Shown here: positions 1 through 8,020 of the stretch, one piece after another
Layout of the letters: the number at the start of each line of letters is the position of its first letter
Numbering within the stretch: position 1 is the stretch's first letter
IMG/VR virus record: IMGVR_UViG_3300014720_000160
Span: 1 to 26,179 of that record
Reading direction: 5' to 3' (one strand)
Length of the DNA stretch: 26,179 bases
Origin: a virus
Notes under the pieces: model-generated
Told to the model about the DNA's origin: nothing
Databases searched by the model: none
Seen by the model: the letters and a program-made list of their open reading frames with translations, nothing else
Translations under genes and position numbers: made by a program

Positions 1-59
1 ACACCAGTGCCAACTTGAGCCTCTAACTTAGTTGTCTTTACTTTCGGAATCATGTCCAT
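1..59 (-). CDS. Partial phage gene after the holin-like gene (5' end only)
   Basis: Only the first 19 codons are in the window; the gene runs off the left edge. The ATG at 57-59 has a good ribosome site (GGAG, seven bases upstream), and the product begins MDMIPKVKTTKLEAQVGTG with no stop. The start overlaps the end of the holin-like gene by 32 bases. The position suggests a lysis-module protein such as a second holin, but too little is visible to assign a function. Confidence 0.6.
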   Translation of the reverse strand, partial: MDMIPKVKTTKLEAQVGTG

Positions 60-249
60 GTTTTTTCTCCTTTACCATTACCAGCAGATAACTGAATATT
101 ACATAAATTGCAAGTATTGTCACCCTCTCCCAACCCATCCCCCACATGGCCCAACAAGCCAGTCCACAAGAGGTGAGCAGAGCAAGAATAGTGATAAGGC
201 GTTCTGACAGCACCTGTAGTGCCAAGCGAATGATTGCGGTTGCTTCCAT
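28..249 (-). CDS. Small membrane protein, probable holin
   Basis: A 73-residue protein with an amphipathic N-terminus and hydrophobic segments at about residues 17-35 and 42-58, followed by a charged C-terminal tail (KEKKHGHDSESKDN). Two membrane spans and a charged tail fit class II-type holins, which permeabilise the inner membrane late in infection. The start is backed by AAGGAG just upstream. It lies at the end of the virion operon, where lysis genes are usual, although no endolysin is visible in the window. Similar small proteins recur in aquatic podovirus genomes (recollection, not a search). It could instead be a non-lytic membrane protein. Confidence 0.6.
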   Translation of the reverse strand: MEATAIIRLALQVLSERLITILALLTSCGLACWAMWGMGWERVTILAIYVIFSYLLVMVKEKKHGHDSESKDN

Positions 250-281
250 TTTCTCTCCTTAATGTCGGGATAACCATATTA

Positions 282-491
282 TCATGTCTCCTCGTCATCA
301 TCTCCAAACAGACCAGCACCGTATCCCTCGTCAGCGTCCTTCATCTTCAAGGCTTCTAGCTTCAACGCACGGTCAATGACTTTCATCTTGTCGGTGATAG
401 AGGACGTTTGGTCAGACATGACCTCTGCCATCAGCTTGTTGATGTGCTTCTCAAGCTCTGGGTTTATACCCCTGTCCTTCTTTTTGCTCAT
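282..491 (-). CDS. Small conserved phage protein of unknown function
   Basis: A 69-residue charged helical protein: basic N-terminus (MSKKKDRG), a helical core around NPELEKHINKLMAEVM and TDKMKVIDRALKLEALKMK, and an acidic tail (GDDDEET). The pattern NPELE...LMAEVM...DKMKVIDRALKLE resembles a small phage family seen near structural and lysis genes; I know no function for it. The ATG overlaps the stop of the upstream gene (ATGA at 488-491), so translation is probably coupled. It may be a small virion or assembly factor. Confidence 0.75.
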   Translation of the reverse strand: MSKKKDRGINPELEKHINKLMAEVMSDQTSSITDKMKVIDRALKLEALKMKDADEGYGAGLFGDDDEET

Positions 492-661
492 CGCTTCATC
501 TTGCGAGGCTCGGCACGTTTCATTTGCTTTGCCTGTTCTTTCATCATCATGCGGTTGTAATCTTCAGAAGCACGAAGTTCGTTTTCTCCACCCTCACGAG
601 CCATGCGGTCAATTTCCTTTTTTGTCATTGATTTACCCATCGTGTCGTATCTGTCTTTCAT
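488..661 (-). CDS. Small basic Met-rich phage protein
   Basis: A 57-codon ORF read as MKDRYDTMGKSMTKKEID followed by a segment rich in Arg, Lys and Met and ending EPRKMKR. It is bounded by two ATGA overlaps: its start shares bases with the stop of the upstream gene (658-661), and its stop with the start of the downstream gene (488-491). This chain of couplings is the best evidence that it is real and that the first ATG is used; AGGA lies about nine bases upstream. No homology is recognised. Strong positive charge suggests nucleic-acid contact or packing inside the virion (inference). Confidence 0.7.
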   Translation of the reverse strand: MKDRYDTMGKSMTKKEIDRMAREGGENELRASEDYNRMMMKEQAKQMKRAEPRKMKR

Positions 662-801
662 GATTTTCTGTCCTGTCTTTTGGCTTTTCTCGCTGTTGTG
701 AGTGCAATAGCAATTGCTTGCTTTTGCGGTTTACCCGCCTTCATCTCTCTGCGGATGTTGGCAGAAATGGTTTTCTGACTACTACCTTGTTTGAGTGGCA
801 T
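658..801 (-). CDS. Small conserved phage protein (MPLK-GSSQKTIS type)
   Basis: A 47-residue basic protein beginning MPLKQGSSQKTISANIRREM and continuing with a KPQKQAIAIAL helix and an Arg/Lys-rich end. The arrangement GSSxKTIxxNI...M..G.PQKQAIAIAL is a recurrent phage and prophage small-protein pattern that I recognise, related in style to DUF6496-like proteins; no biochemical role is known to me. The start has GGAG six bases upstream and follows the stop of the 861-residue protein by one base. Its stop overlaps the next ATG (ATGA). Confidence 0.75.
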   Translation of the reverse strand: MPLKQGSSQKTISANIRREMKAGKPQKQAIAIALTTARKAKRQDRKS

Positions 802-802
802 T

Positions 803-3388
803 TCATTCTCCTCTTACAGTTTCGTAAATTGAGCCGACAGGTCTTGGAACGCCATAACCTAAAATTGCGTTGTTTATCAATCTCTGAGTGAATGACATCT
901 TGTCTGCCAAGGATGCAGGAGCCACATAGATTTCCTGTAACCTTGCAGCAATAGCATCTGTTTGAGACTTGCTCATCAAACCGTATGACACCAAGTCATC
1001 ACTGATGTACTTCCAATCTTTAATTGCTCCAGACAAGCTACCTTCCGCTTTGTCAGCAATAATTTGACCGACAGCTTTGGCAAACTGTTGCTTACCATTA
1101 GGCTCTGCCAAAACAATACGTGATACTTCAGCAAACTCTTCACGGTTTTTACCAAGAACAATGTCTCGCACACGCCTAGAGTCTGTTGTTCCAGCAAGAA
1201 TTACTTTGGCCTTATCCTCTGCGGCTTGTCTGATTGCAGATGCTTCTGTACCAGCTTGGTTTGTAACAGCGGCGGCTTCTTTTTTACCAGTAGCTTTAAT
1301 CTCAGATGCTGTTTTCTTTTCTAGCTTTAATGCTTTTGCTGCATCTTGTATGCGTTTTTGCTCAACCTTTGCCGCTTGCTTTTTTGCTTCAGAGGTAATA
1401 TTTGGAGTTTGCTTTGTCAACATCTCTGGCAAACCTTGCGCTTCTGTACGCAAAGCTGTAGCAAGTTTTCCTCTTGCGCCACCGAATCGTTCTGCCCTAG
1501 CAAGGTTCGTGACATACGCTTGCGCTTTTGCTTGCAAGTCAGACAAAGATGGGTGAGACAAGAAGTCTTTATTCTTTGCTTGGTTTAACCAAGAACTTGC
1601 CTGTTGAGCATTCATTCCTCTAAGTTGACTTGCAACGAAGTCTCCAGCAGTTTGTCTTACAAGACGCTCATCACCTGTCTGCGTAATTAACCTGTCAACC
1701 CCTGTTTTATTAGAGAAAAATACATTTCCAAGTTCGGCAGGTGGCTTTAACACATCTGCTGTGCCTTGCTCTATCTCAGTTAAAGATTTACCTGCCTTTG
1801 TCTCAAACTGTTCCAAACGCTTTGTGGCCTGTGCCCAGTTGTCTTGCAAAGCTCTACGCTCTACTTGACCAACATAGTCCTCTTGCAACTTCTTTAGCAA
1901 GCCATAAACATTTTGTTGAACTTGTCCTCTGACGGCTTCATAACCTTCAGGTGGGTTCTTGAACACTGTGCCAGCAAATCTACGGGCATCATCAGCCGCT
2001 TCAAAAGATGAGCGAAAAACCCTGTAAAACCGTTCTCCATCTTGTTGCACCGGAAAGCCAAGTCTTGATGCAGCTTCCGCTTGTTCCTTTGTCAACTCAT
2101 AACGCTGGTCAATCACAGAGTCACGGATACGCTTGTAAAAGGCAAGCACACCAGGGTCTGTAACTTTACGCACAGTTGGAGAGGTAACTAGGTCAAAAGG
2201 TCTTGTTAGAATCTCTATCTGCTTGTAGGCATCCATGTCAGATAGCTTCACGCCTTTGGCTTCGTTTGCCGCAACAATTTTTGCTTGCTCTTGACGCAAG
2301 GTTTTATCAAGCACATCTCTTTCATTAATGATGGCTTTTTGTCTTGCCAAGGTAGTTTGTTGTACAGGCGTAAATACATCTGTCAAGGGTTTATCTTGTC
2401 CGATAGTTTTTATTTCTGCTTGCGCTTTGCCAATGTTTTGCTGACCTCTTTGACTCAACTTACCTGACTGTTGTCTCAAATTTGCAATTTGAGTACGGGT
2501 TTGTTTTTCAAGTTGTTGAACTTGAGCTTGAGCTTTACTGAGAATATCTTTTGCATCCATCTCTGCAAGTTGACGTACAGACGGACTGTAAGACCTTGCT
2601 CTTGCTCTAATTTCATTTGCACGTTTTGTAGCATCATCTAAGATTTGTTTTGATTTGAAAGCAGCTTGTGACTCTATTGTTCCAGCATCTGTTGCCGCAG
2701 TACTACGCAACCGTGCAACATCCTTCTTCAGCATTTCAACAATTTCTTTTTCTGCTTCTATGCTGTTTTGACCACCACGAATGTCATCCAGCTTCTTTTG
2801 AATGAATGCACGTTGCTCCCCAGACAAATTCGGTGCAGAAATACCTTGCTCTTGCAATAACTGTCCTACAGTTCTGCCTGTAGAAAAGCCAGGTATCCCC
2901 ATCTTTGTACCTAAGGCAGAAACTAATCCACCTACTCTTGTGCCTAAATATTGAATAGGAACAGGGCCAAGAGTGCTTGCCAGTAAGCGAACTGCTTCAG
3001 CATCAAGACTAGGGCCATACTTGGATTCATAAATCTGACCAGCAGTTTCTCCAGTTATGCCACCAACAACACCCGTTGCCATTGCCGCAGGGCGAGATGA
3101 CTTCATGGCTGTACCAGCTAACTCTAAACCTGTTCCTACATATCTAGCGGCTCTTCCTACAGGGCCAGGCAAGGCTTCACCTTTACGTATAATCTTACCT
3201 GTTGTTTCTGCTATTTCAGGAAATACAGTGCCAGAAATACCGCCTATCAAACCTTGACGGCCTACCTCTGTGCCCTTTTCTAAAAGGCTAGGTTCTTTCT
3301 TTGTGGACTCAGGAACAGGCAATTGAAAAACATCATCTTCAAATTTAATGGTTGTTTTAGGAGCCTCGTCCTCAAATTTGATTGCCAT
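803..3388 (-). CDS. Large internal virion / DNA-ejection-like protein
   Basis: An 861-residue protein and the largest in the window. The N-terminus carries two IKFEDE/IKFEDD boxes (residues 3-8 and 14-19). A Gly/Ala-rich, weakly hydrophobic region follows at about 45-165. Long charged coiled-coil stretches follow, around 190-360 and 650-740 (repeated AEKE, KQAAKVEQK and KAKVI patterns). No catalytic motif was recognised; in particular no obvious lytic transglycosylase domain. Being last of three big helical proteins downstream of the fibre genes fits proteins such as T7 gp14-16 or P22 gp7/16/20, which are ejected with the DNA and form a conduit across the envelope. That role is inferred from position and composition. 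Confidence 0.65.
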   Translation of the reverse strand: MAIKFEDEAPKTTIKFEDDVFQLPVPESTKKEPSLLEKGTEVGRQGLIGGISGTVFPEIAETTGKIIRKGEALPGPVGRAARYVGTGLELAGTAMKSSRPAAMATGVVGGITGETAGQIYESKYGPSLDAEAVRLLASTLGPVPIQYLGTRVGGLVSALGTKMGIPGFSTGRTVGQLLQEQGISAPNLSGEQRAFIQKKLDDIRGGQNSIEAEKEIVEMLKKDVARLRSTAATDAGTIESQAAFKSKQILDDATKRANEIRARARSYSPSVRQLAEMDAKDILSKAQAQVQQLEKQTRTQIANLRQQSGKLSQRGQQNIGKAQAEIKTIGQDKPLTDVFTPVQQTTLARQKAIINERDVLDKTLRQEQAKIVAANEAKGVKLSDMDAYKQIEILTRPFDLVTSPTVRKVTDPGVLAFYKRIRDSVIDQRYELTKEQAEAASRLGFPVQQDGERFYRVFRSSFEAADDARRFAGTVFKNPPEGYEAVRGQVQQNVYGLLKKLQEDYVGQVERRALQDNWAQATKRLEQFETKAGKSLTEIEQGTADVLKPPAELGNVFFSNKTGVDRLITQTGDERLVRQTAGDFVASQLRGMNAQQASSWLNQAKNKDFLSHPSLSDLQAKAQAYVTNLARAERFGGARGKLATALRTEAQGLPEMLTKQTPNITSEAKKQAAKVEQKRIQDAAKALKLEKKTASEIKATGKKEAAAVTNQAGTEASAIRQAAEDKAKVILAGTTDSRRVRDIVLGKNREEFAEVSRIVLAEPNGKQQFAKAVGQIIADKAEGSLSGAIKDWKYISDDLVSYGLMSKSQTDAIAARLQEIYVAPASLADKMSFTQRLINNAILGYGVPRPVGSIYETVRGE

Positions 3389-3390
3389 GA

Positions 3391-4881
3391 TTACTCCACA
3401 ACGGCATTTCTGCCGTTAATAATAATTTTTGTATCTTTAGGAAGATTTGCGGCTTCTGCTTCTTCCATAGACGCAAAGTTTCTACGCTGAGTTTGAGCGT
3501 CATCTCTTGTGTAGTCTTGACCAGGAACAAGATTTGTCCTCATGCCTTCTCTTAAGTTGATTTCTGGCAATCCATACAACTGACGTTTGAGTTGAATAGA
3601 GTCATCAACACGCTTAGCCATACCACCAATTTTGTTCAACATACCCTGTGCATCATCACCTGGTTGTGGAACAGCACCATAACTACGTGCAGCCTCTCCA
3701 CCTGTCACAGCTTTACCAGATATGTTCAAATAGTAATTATTGCGAATGTCTCTAACTTTTGTTAAAAACTGTTGCAACTCAGGAGGTATTTCTGAAGACA
3801 ATAGTTGATTTAAATAGTCTCCTTTTTCTGAAAAGAATGCTTCAACTCGGTATTGTTTTAACAGTTGATTGAGTCTTGGATTTTTTAAATCTTGTACCAA
3901 GCCTTGCAAATCGTTTTTCAAGATTACATCTGCTGTGTAACCTTCTGTTACTTTTGCGCCTGGCTTTAAGAATCCACCCTGTTGCGCTTTTGCATTTGCT
4001 AGTGCTAGTGCTTGTTCTCTAGCAAGCCTTGCTCGTTCGTCTGCGGCAAGACGATTCTCTCTTGCAATACGCTCTTGCTGTTCTCTAGCTGCTTTAGCAT
4101 CTGCTCTAGCATTAGCATTTTGTACAAGAGTATTGTTAAGTCCAACAACGGTATCTATGTCTTTTCTTGCTTTACGGACATTTTCAAGAACAGCAACATC
4201 ACCCTGACGGTCACGTATAGCTTTGAGAACTGGAGACTCAGCTTCTGCAAGGGCCATAGTGACCATCAAGTCGCCTCTTTCCTTGTCGTACTTTTTGACT
4301 TCCATAGCCTCTGTCAACGCTTTTTCTAGCGTGGCTACCTTTGCTTGCATGGCTTTGAAGTTCTTGTCGAACTCTATTTGCTCTCGCTTGTACAGGTCTG
4401 CTCTACCTTTTTGGTAGCCTTCCAACATGCCGTTCATGGCATACATAGACCGCTGTGCATCACTTTTACCAACAAGCATTCCAACAATGCTAATAAGAGA
4501 GAACATGGCGGCTAAGTCAGTAGCAGTGTCTTTGGTAGGAACAAACGCCATAGTAGACATCTCTTGACGAGCTTGTTCCAAAGTTTTTCTCTCTGGCATG
4601 GCCTTGACTTCATCTGCAAACGTGGCAAGGTTCTCTGCCTTCATCTTTGCTTCTGTAGCTTTTTCTTGTCTCTTTGCTTCTTCAATAGCAATGTCAGCTT
4701 TTCCAACAGCTAAAGCGGCTTTTGACTCTTCACTACTCAACTCACTCAGCACAGGGCCAACTTCAACAGGCCCAATCATTCCTTCTGGCGTAGGTTTAGG
4801 TTGTACCAACGCTGCCGTTTTAGGCAACTTTGGCATGACTGGCATTTTGGTGAAGTCACTAAGAGCAGAGGTAGCCATCAT
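3391..4881 (-). CDS. Internal virion-like coiled-coil protein
   Basis: A 496-residue protein. It has a Pro-rich start, a charged helical segment at 50-110, a hydrophobic stretch at about 122-138 (AAMFSLISIVGMLVG) that could be a membrane span, and two strong coiled-coil blocks (about 150-200 and 255-300, the second an Ala/Arg/Glu-rich heptad run). The C-terminus is mixed and ends INGRNAVVE. No enzymatic motif was seen. The start overlaps the stop of the upstream gene (TAATG), and there are two adjacent ATGs. It is probably one of the ejected internal core proteins, judged by context; it could also be a structural hub protein. Confidence 0.6.
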   Translation of the reverse strand: MMATSALSDFTKMPVMPKLPKTAALVQPKPTPEGMIGPVEVGPVLSELSSEESKAALAVGKADIAIEEAKRQEKATEAKMKAENLATFADEVKAMPERKTLEQARQEMSTMAFVPTKDTATDLAAMFSLISIVGMLVGKSDAQRSMYAMNGMLEGYQKGRADLYKREQIEFDKNFKAMQAKVATLEKALTEAMEVKKYDKERGDLMVTMALAEAESPVLKAIRDRQGDVAVLENVRKARKDIDTVVGLNNTLVQNANARADAKAAREQQERIARENRLAADERARLAREQALALANAKAQQGGFLKPGAKVTEGYTADVILKNDLQGLVQDLKNPRLNQLLKQYRVEAFFSEKGDYLNQLLSSEIPPELQQFLTKVRDIRNNYYLNISGKAVTGGEAARSYGAVPQPGDDAQGMLNKIGGMAKRVDDSIQLKRQLYGLPEINLREGMRTNLVPGQDYTRDDAQTQRRNFASMEEAEAANLPKDTKIIINGRNAVVE

Positions 4882-5942
4882 TAGCCTCCAGGTGTCGTTG
4901 TTGTTGTTTGTGTCGTTTGTGTAACTGTAGGCGTACCTGCCAACGTACGCATGATGTTGTTGAAGTAGCTGGAGGTCAGTTGATTTGCATACTGGTCAGC
5001 TTGCAAACCTGTTCTGATAGCACCAAGAACAATCTGGTCACCAATACTGGTTAACTTCAAGCCGTAATCACTTTGCTGTTGCAATAACTGGTTACGGATA
5101 GCCTCTACTCTGGCGGCAGTCTGTTGTGCGCCTACGCCGCCACGGGCAGAAGCAGCTTGTGCGGCTTGTGCTTGTGCGGCTTGTAACTGCTGTCTGGCAA
5201 CAGGTGTGAGTTCCCCAGCCTGTGCTTGACGCTGTAACTCTGCACCTTTTTGCAAGTAAGGGGCGGCAAGAGCTTCCATTTCTCTCCTGCTACGTTGACC
5301 TTGTTCTGAGGCTTTTCTAGCCGTTCTAGCACCAATAATTGCTTGAATACCACCCAAACCAAGTCTGGCAAGTGTGTCTTCTTTAAGGCCTGTAGCTTCT
5401 GACAAACGAGCCAGCACGCCTTTGTCGCTTGGCTTGAGAACATCTGTCAAGTCTGCTTTTTGGCTTCTATCTTCTACAGGGGGCAAACCAGCACCGTAAC
5501 CTTGTGCGCCGTACAAAGCGGCTCTGTCTAGTGAGCCTATATTTACTTCTGGTACAGGCCCAACTTGTGGAGCAGGAGCATAAAATGAATAGTCAGGTTG
5601 TGCAAATACACTAACTGGAGGTAAAGCAGTACCTTCTATGTTGGTTGGTGCGGCTACAGACATCGTTGTAGGTTCTGTAAAAGCAAAGTTTTGTTCGTAC
5701 TGCGGAACATACGGTTGTGCTGTTGCTTGCTCACCATACATGTCATACGTGAATTCTTCTTGGAAAGAAGGGATGCCTGTTTCTGGGTCAGGCATACCGC
5801 TACCACCCCTGTCTTTCAGCAGTTGTGCTTCTTCAGGGGTGATGTACGCAAGCATGTGGTTTTCTGGTGCTTTTGCTTGCAACAAACGAGCAATCTGGCG
5901 CACATCTGCACCAACACGGGTGATGTTTTTAAGTGTTGCCAT
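4881..5942 (-). CDS. Internal virion-like protein with AYITPEEAxLL motif
   Basis: A 353-residue protein. Residues 30-60 hold the segment MLAYITPEEAQLLKDRGGSG followed by MPDPETGIPSF. I recognise this pattern from proteins in the internal virion or tail region of podovirus-like phages and prophages. A Pro/Tyr/Gln-rich low-complexity linker (about 65-150) leads to a helical region, with an Ala/Gln-rich coil at 225-300 and a Thr-rich tail. Its ATG follows directly on the stop of the upstream gene (TGAATG). A role in DNA ejection or core assembly is inferred; no enzyme motif is visible. Confidence 0.65.
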   Translation of the reverse strand: MATLKNITRVGADVRQIARLLQAKAPENHMLAYITPEEAQLLKDRGGSGMPDPETGIPSFQEEFTYDMYGEQATAQPYVPQYEQNFAFTEPTTMSVAAPTNIEGTALPPVSVFAQPDYSFYAPAPQVGPVPEVNIGSLDRAALYGAQGYGAGLPPVEDRSQKADLTDVLKPSDKGVLARLSEATGLKEDTLARLGLGGIQAIIGARTARKASEQGQRSRREMEALAAPYLQKGAELQRQAQAGELTPVARQQLQAAQAQAAQAASARGGVGAQQTAARVEAIRNQLLQQQSDYGLKLTSIGDQIVLGAIRTGLQADQYANQLTSSYFNNIMRTLAGTPTVTQTTQTTTTTPGG

Positions 5943-7169
5943 TCACAGTCCTAACGCATCTTTAAGACGCAAAGATTCTTCGTTCCACACACTTTGCCGT
6001 TTTTTGCCAGATTCTTTGCTCTCAATTTCACCTGCTCCACGACTTGATGTCAAGCCAGTTGTGGGTAGCGGTGCGGCAGAGGACAGGTTCAATCCTTCAT
6101 TTAACGGTGTTCTTGCAGTCGGACTTACGCCCGTGAAGTACATGCTTGGATAGATTGTTTTAGCAGGTGTTTGCTCTGCTGGTTTCTCAGGTTCTTTTGC
6201 TGATTTCTCAGGAATAGGCTGATTTTCTTCTACGATTTCTCTCTGACCAGTAACTTTCACTTCTGGCAAGCTGTCAGTCACTGTGAAGGGTAAGACATTC
6301 TCAGGTGCGGCTGGCTCCCGCTGTGCAGTGACTTTCACTTCTGGCAAAGTATCAGCAGGTGCTGATGATGGTTTTGTCACAGTTGTAGATGTGTATGGCA
6401 ACACGTTTTCAACCGCACCAGCCTCTCTACCAGCAGTAACCCTGATTTCACCAAGCTGGTTTCCAGCATCTGTCATTGTTCCTGTACCTGCATCTGCAAG
6501 TTGAGTACCTGGCTGTGCTTTGCTGGTATCTACCAATTTTTGTGCGTCAGCAGCAGCTTGTTGTTCTGGTGACAGTGTTGCTTTGTAAGCCTTGTCTTTG
6601 TAAATGTCGTATCCCACATTTGCCAAATCAATCAACTGTGTATTAACAGCAACATCAATAGCTTTTTTAACGTCTCCACCAGTAGCTATAAAAGTACCAA
6701 CGCCTTTACCAGCAGCAGTACCAACACCTGTGGTCTTGCCAAACTCAGTAGAGCCAACAGCATCTCCAACACCTGCTCCTATACCGCCAGATACAGCATT
6801 TCTGATAATGTCTTCTGGCCTACCACCCGCAACAACTGTACCTGCGGCAGAGCCTGCGGCAGAACCAATAGCAGCAGAGCCTGTAGATGTTGCTGTGCTG
6901 ATGCCAACATAGGCTGTCACACCAGAAACAGCACCTGCTTTAAGAGAATCTTCTAACGAATTACCTTGAGCCAATGAACTAGCAGTAGTAATTGCAGCAG
7001 AACCAGCGGCAGTAGCGGCAGCGGCAGAAGGAGCCGCCACACCAACCGTTGTCAAAATAGAATTACCAATAGCTGGAATCAATGCTGGATTGACAATGGC
7101 AACGACAACAAGAGCAACTGCTGCTACTTTTTTGAATGCGGATTTAACTTTTCTCCAAAATTTACCCAT
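5943..7169 (-). CDS. Ala/Gly-rich membrane-interacting virion protein with VTAxRE repeats
   Basis: A 408-residue protein. A basic amphipathic N-terminus (MGKFWRKVKSAFKK) leads into a hydrophobic span at 15-34, then a long Ala/Gly/Ser/Thr-rich region (40-180) with small-residue motifs like those of membrane-inserting ejection proteins. From 239 there are three repeats of about 22 residues (239-260, 275-296 and a partial one from 301) of the form (L)PEVKVTAQRE...ENVLPFT. The C-terminus is basic and polar. It sits at the head of the internal virion gene group. It probably acts at the host envelope during DNA entry (inference). The repeats resemble the EVxVTAxR stretch found near the TonB box of TonB-dependent receptors. 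Confidence 0.6.
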   Translation of the reverse strand: MGKFWRKVKSAFKKVAAVALVVVAIVNPALIPAIGNSILTTVGVAAPSAAAATAAGSAAITTASSLAQGNSLEDSLKAGAVSGVTAYVGISTATSTGSAAIGSAAGSAAGTVVAGGRPEDIIRNAVSGGIGAGVGDAVGSTEFGKTTGVGTAAGKGVGTFIATGGDVKKAIDVAVNTQLIDLANVGYDIYKDKAYKATLSPEQQAAADAQKLVDTSKAQPGTQLADAGTGTMTDAGNQLGEIRVTAGREAGAVENVLPYTSTTVTKPSSAPADTLPEVKVTAQREPAAPENVLPFTVTDSLPEVKVTGQREIVEENQPIPEKSAKEPEKPAEQTPAKTIYPSMYFTGVSPTARTPLNEGLNLSSAAPLPTTGLTSSRGAGEIESKESGKKRQSVWNEESLRLKDALGL

Positions 7170-7170
7170 G

Positions 7171-7461
7171 TCATGCTCCTATTTCTCTAGATGCAAGCAT
7201 CTGTTCTGTTATTTTGCCCAAAGTTGAAAACACCGCCAAAGACGGATAATCAACCTTCATGTCCAACTCATCTGGTTCTACCAACTTGCTTGCAACAGCT
7301 TGCTCTTTAAAGACAGGATACAAAGTCCTATCTTTAATAACAGCATCAGCCATCTGACCAACTTTTACAAGTGCTTCAGGCGAAACGCCAACACTGGCAA
7401 GATATTCTTTGATGCCTTGCTTTGCTTCAAACATCTGTTTGTTTGACGATTTTGTTGCCAT
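7171..7461 (-). CDS. Small hypothetical virion-region protein
   Basis: A 96-residue soluble, mostly helical protein. Visible features are a basic start (MATKSSNKQ), a helix around MFEAKQGIKEYLASVG and a segment MADAVIKDRTLYPVFKEQAV. GGAG upstream supports the ATG. It lies one base after the repeat protein at 7463-7801 and just before the Ala/Gly-rich protein, so it is probably cotranslated with the ejection module. I do not recognise a family; a small accessory or chaperone for an internal protein is possible but unproven. Confidence 0.65.
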   Translation of the reverse strand: MATKSSNKQMFEAKQGIKEYLASVGVSPEALVKVGQMADAVIKDRTLYPVFKEQAVASKLVEPDELDMKVDYPSLAVFSTLGKITEQMLASREIGA

Positions 7462-7462
7462 A

Positions 7463-7801
7463 TCACACTCCTAAAGCTGTTGCTATCTGTTGATGAATGG
7501 TCTGGTGTACACCTATCCAATCATAGAAATCTTCTTCCACATTCCAGTCACTGTCGAGCAATTGGAAGGGATTATCCAAGCCTAGAACACTTGCCAGACG
7601 CTGATGTTCTTGATTGTGCACAAACAGCCAGTCATCCAAGTTATCGTAATCAGCATCTGTCAGTGGATACTTCTGCACAGCAATACCGTTATCTCCCAAG
7701 ATTTCGTAGAACAACTGGTGTTGCACACCGTTCTCAAACAAGAATTCTCCCAGTCCGTCTTTGTCACCAAACTTCACGTAAGACAAAACTTCAAAATTCA
7801 T
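7463..7801 (-). CDS. Acidic hypothetical protein with three internal repeats
   Basis: A 112-residue acidic protein built from three similar segments, at about residues 17-37 (GEFLFENGVQHQLFYEILGD), 56-75 (DDWLFVHNQEHQRLASVLGL) and 93-112 (YDWIGVHQTIHQQIATALGV). The shared pattern is aromatic, hydrophobic pair, H-x(2-3)-HQ, then a hydrophobic helix ending LG. Its ATG overlaps the stop of the membrane/coiled-coil protein (ATGA at 7798-7801). No known family is recognised. It may be an adaptor or fibre-assembly helper, given its place between fibre and ejection genes. Confidence 0.65.
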   Translation of the reverse strand: MNFEVLSYVKFGDKDGLGEFLFENGVQHQLFYEILGDNGIAVQKYPLTDADYDNLDDWLFVHNQEHQRLASVLGLDNPFQLLDSDWNVEEDFYDWIGVHQTIHQQIATALGV

Positions 7802-8019
7802 TTGTCTGCCTTGTTGTCTAGTTTGTTGAAGATTTGTTTGAGAATATCTTTGACTTCAGAAATGTCAGCACGGTAATCATCTTTTGCCACATATTCTTTA
7901 GGTAATTCATTTATCTTGTCCTCCAGTTTCTGTATCTGTCTTGTCGTGTTGTTAAAGACATAGACAGCAAGAAAGCCAGCAATGCTGACCACGATGTTGA
8001 AGATTTGTTGGTTATCCAT
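7798..8019 (-). CDS. Membrane-anchored coiled-coil protein
   Basis: A 73-residue protein with one N-terminal hydrophobic segment (about 6-24, FNIVVSIAGFLAVYVFNN) followed by a charged coiled coil (28-70) with KLEDKINELPKEYVAKDDYR and a C-terminal KLDNKADK. Short phage proteins of this plan (membrane span, then LPxxYVxKDDYRxDIxxxKDxLxxIxxKLDxKADK) commonly follow tail-fibre genes. Some are annotated as holin- or Rz-like, but the function is not established. One base separates its start from the stop of the upstream fibre gene. Confidence 0.7.
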   Translation of the reverse strand: MDNQQIFNIVVSIAGFLAVYVFNNTTRQIQKLEDKINELPKEYVAKDDYRADISEVKDILKQIFNKLDNKADK

Positions 8020-8020
8020 G

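Noticed and set aside
5638-6153. 171-codon open frame on the plus strand
   Set aside because: It lies antisense across two coupled virion genes with no ribosome site; it is a product of the biased composition of those genes.
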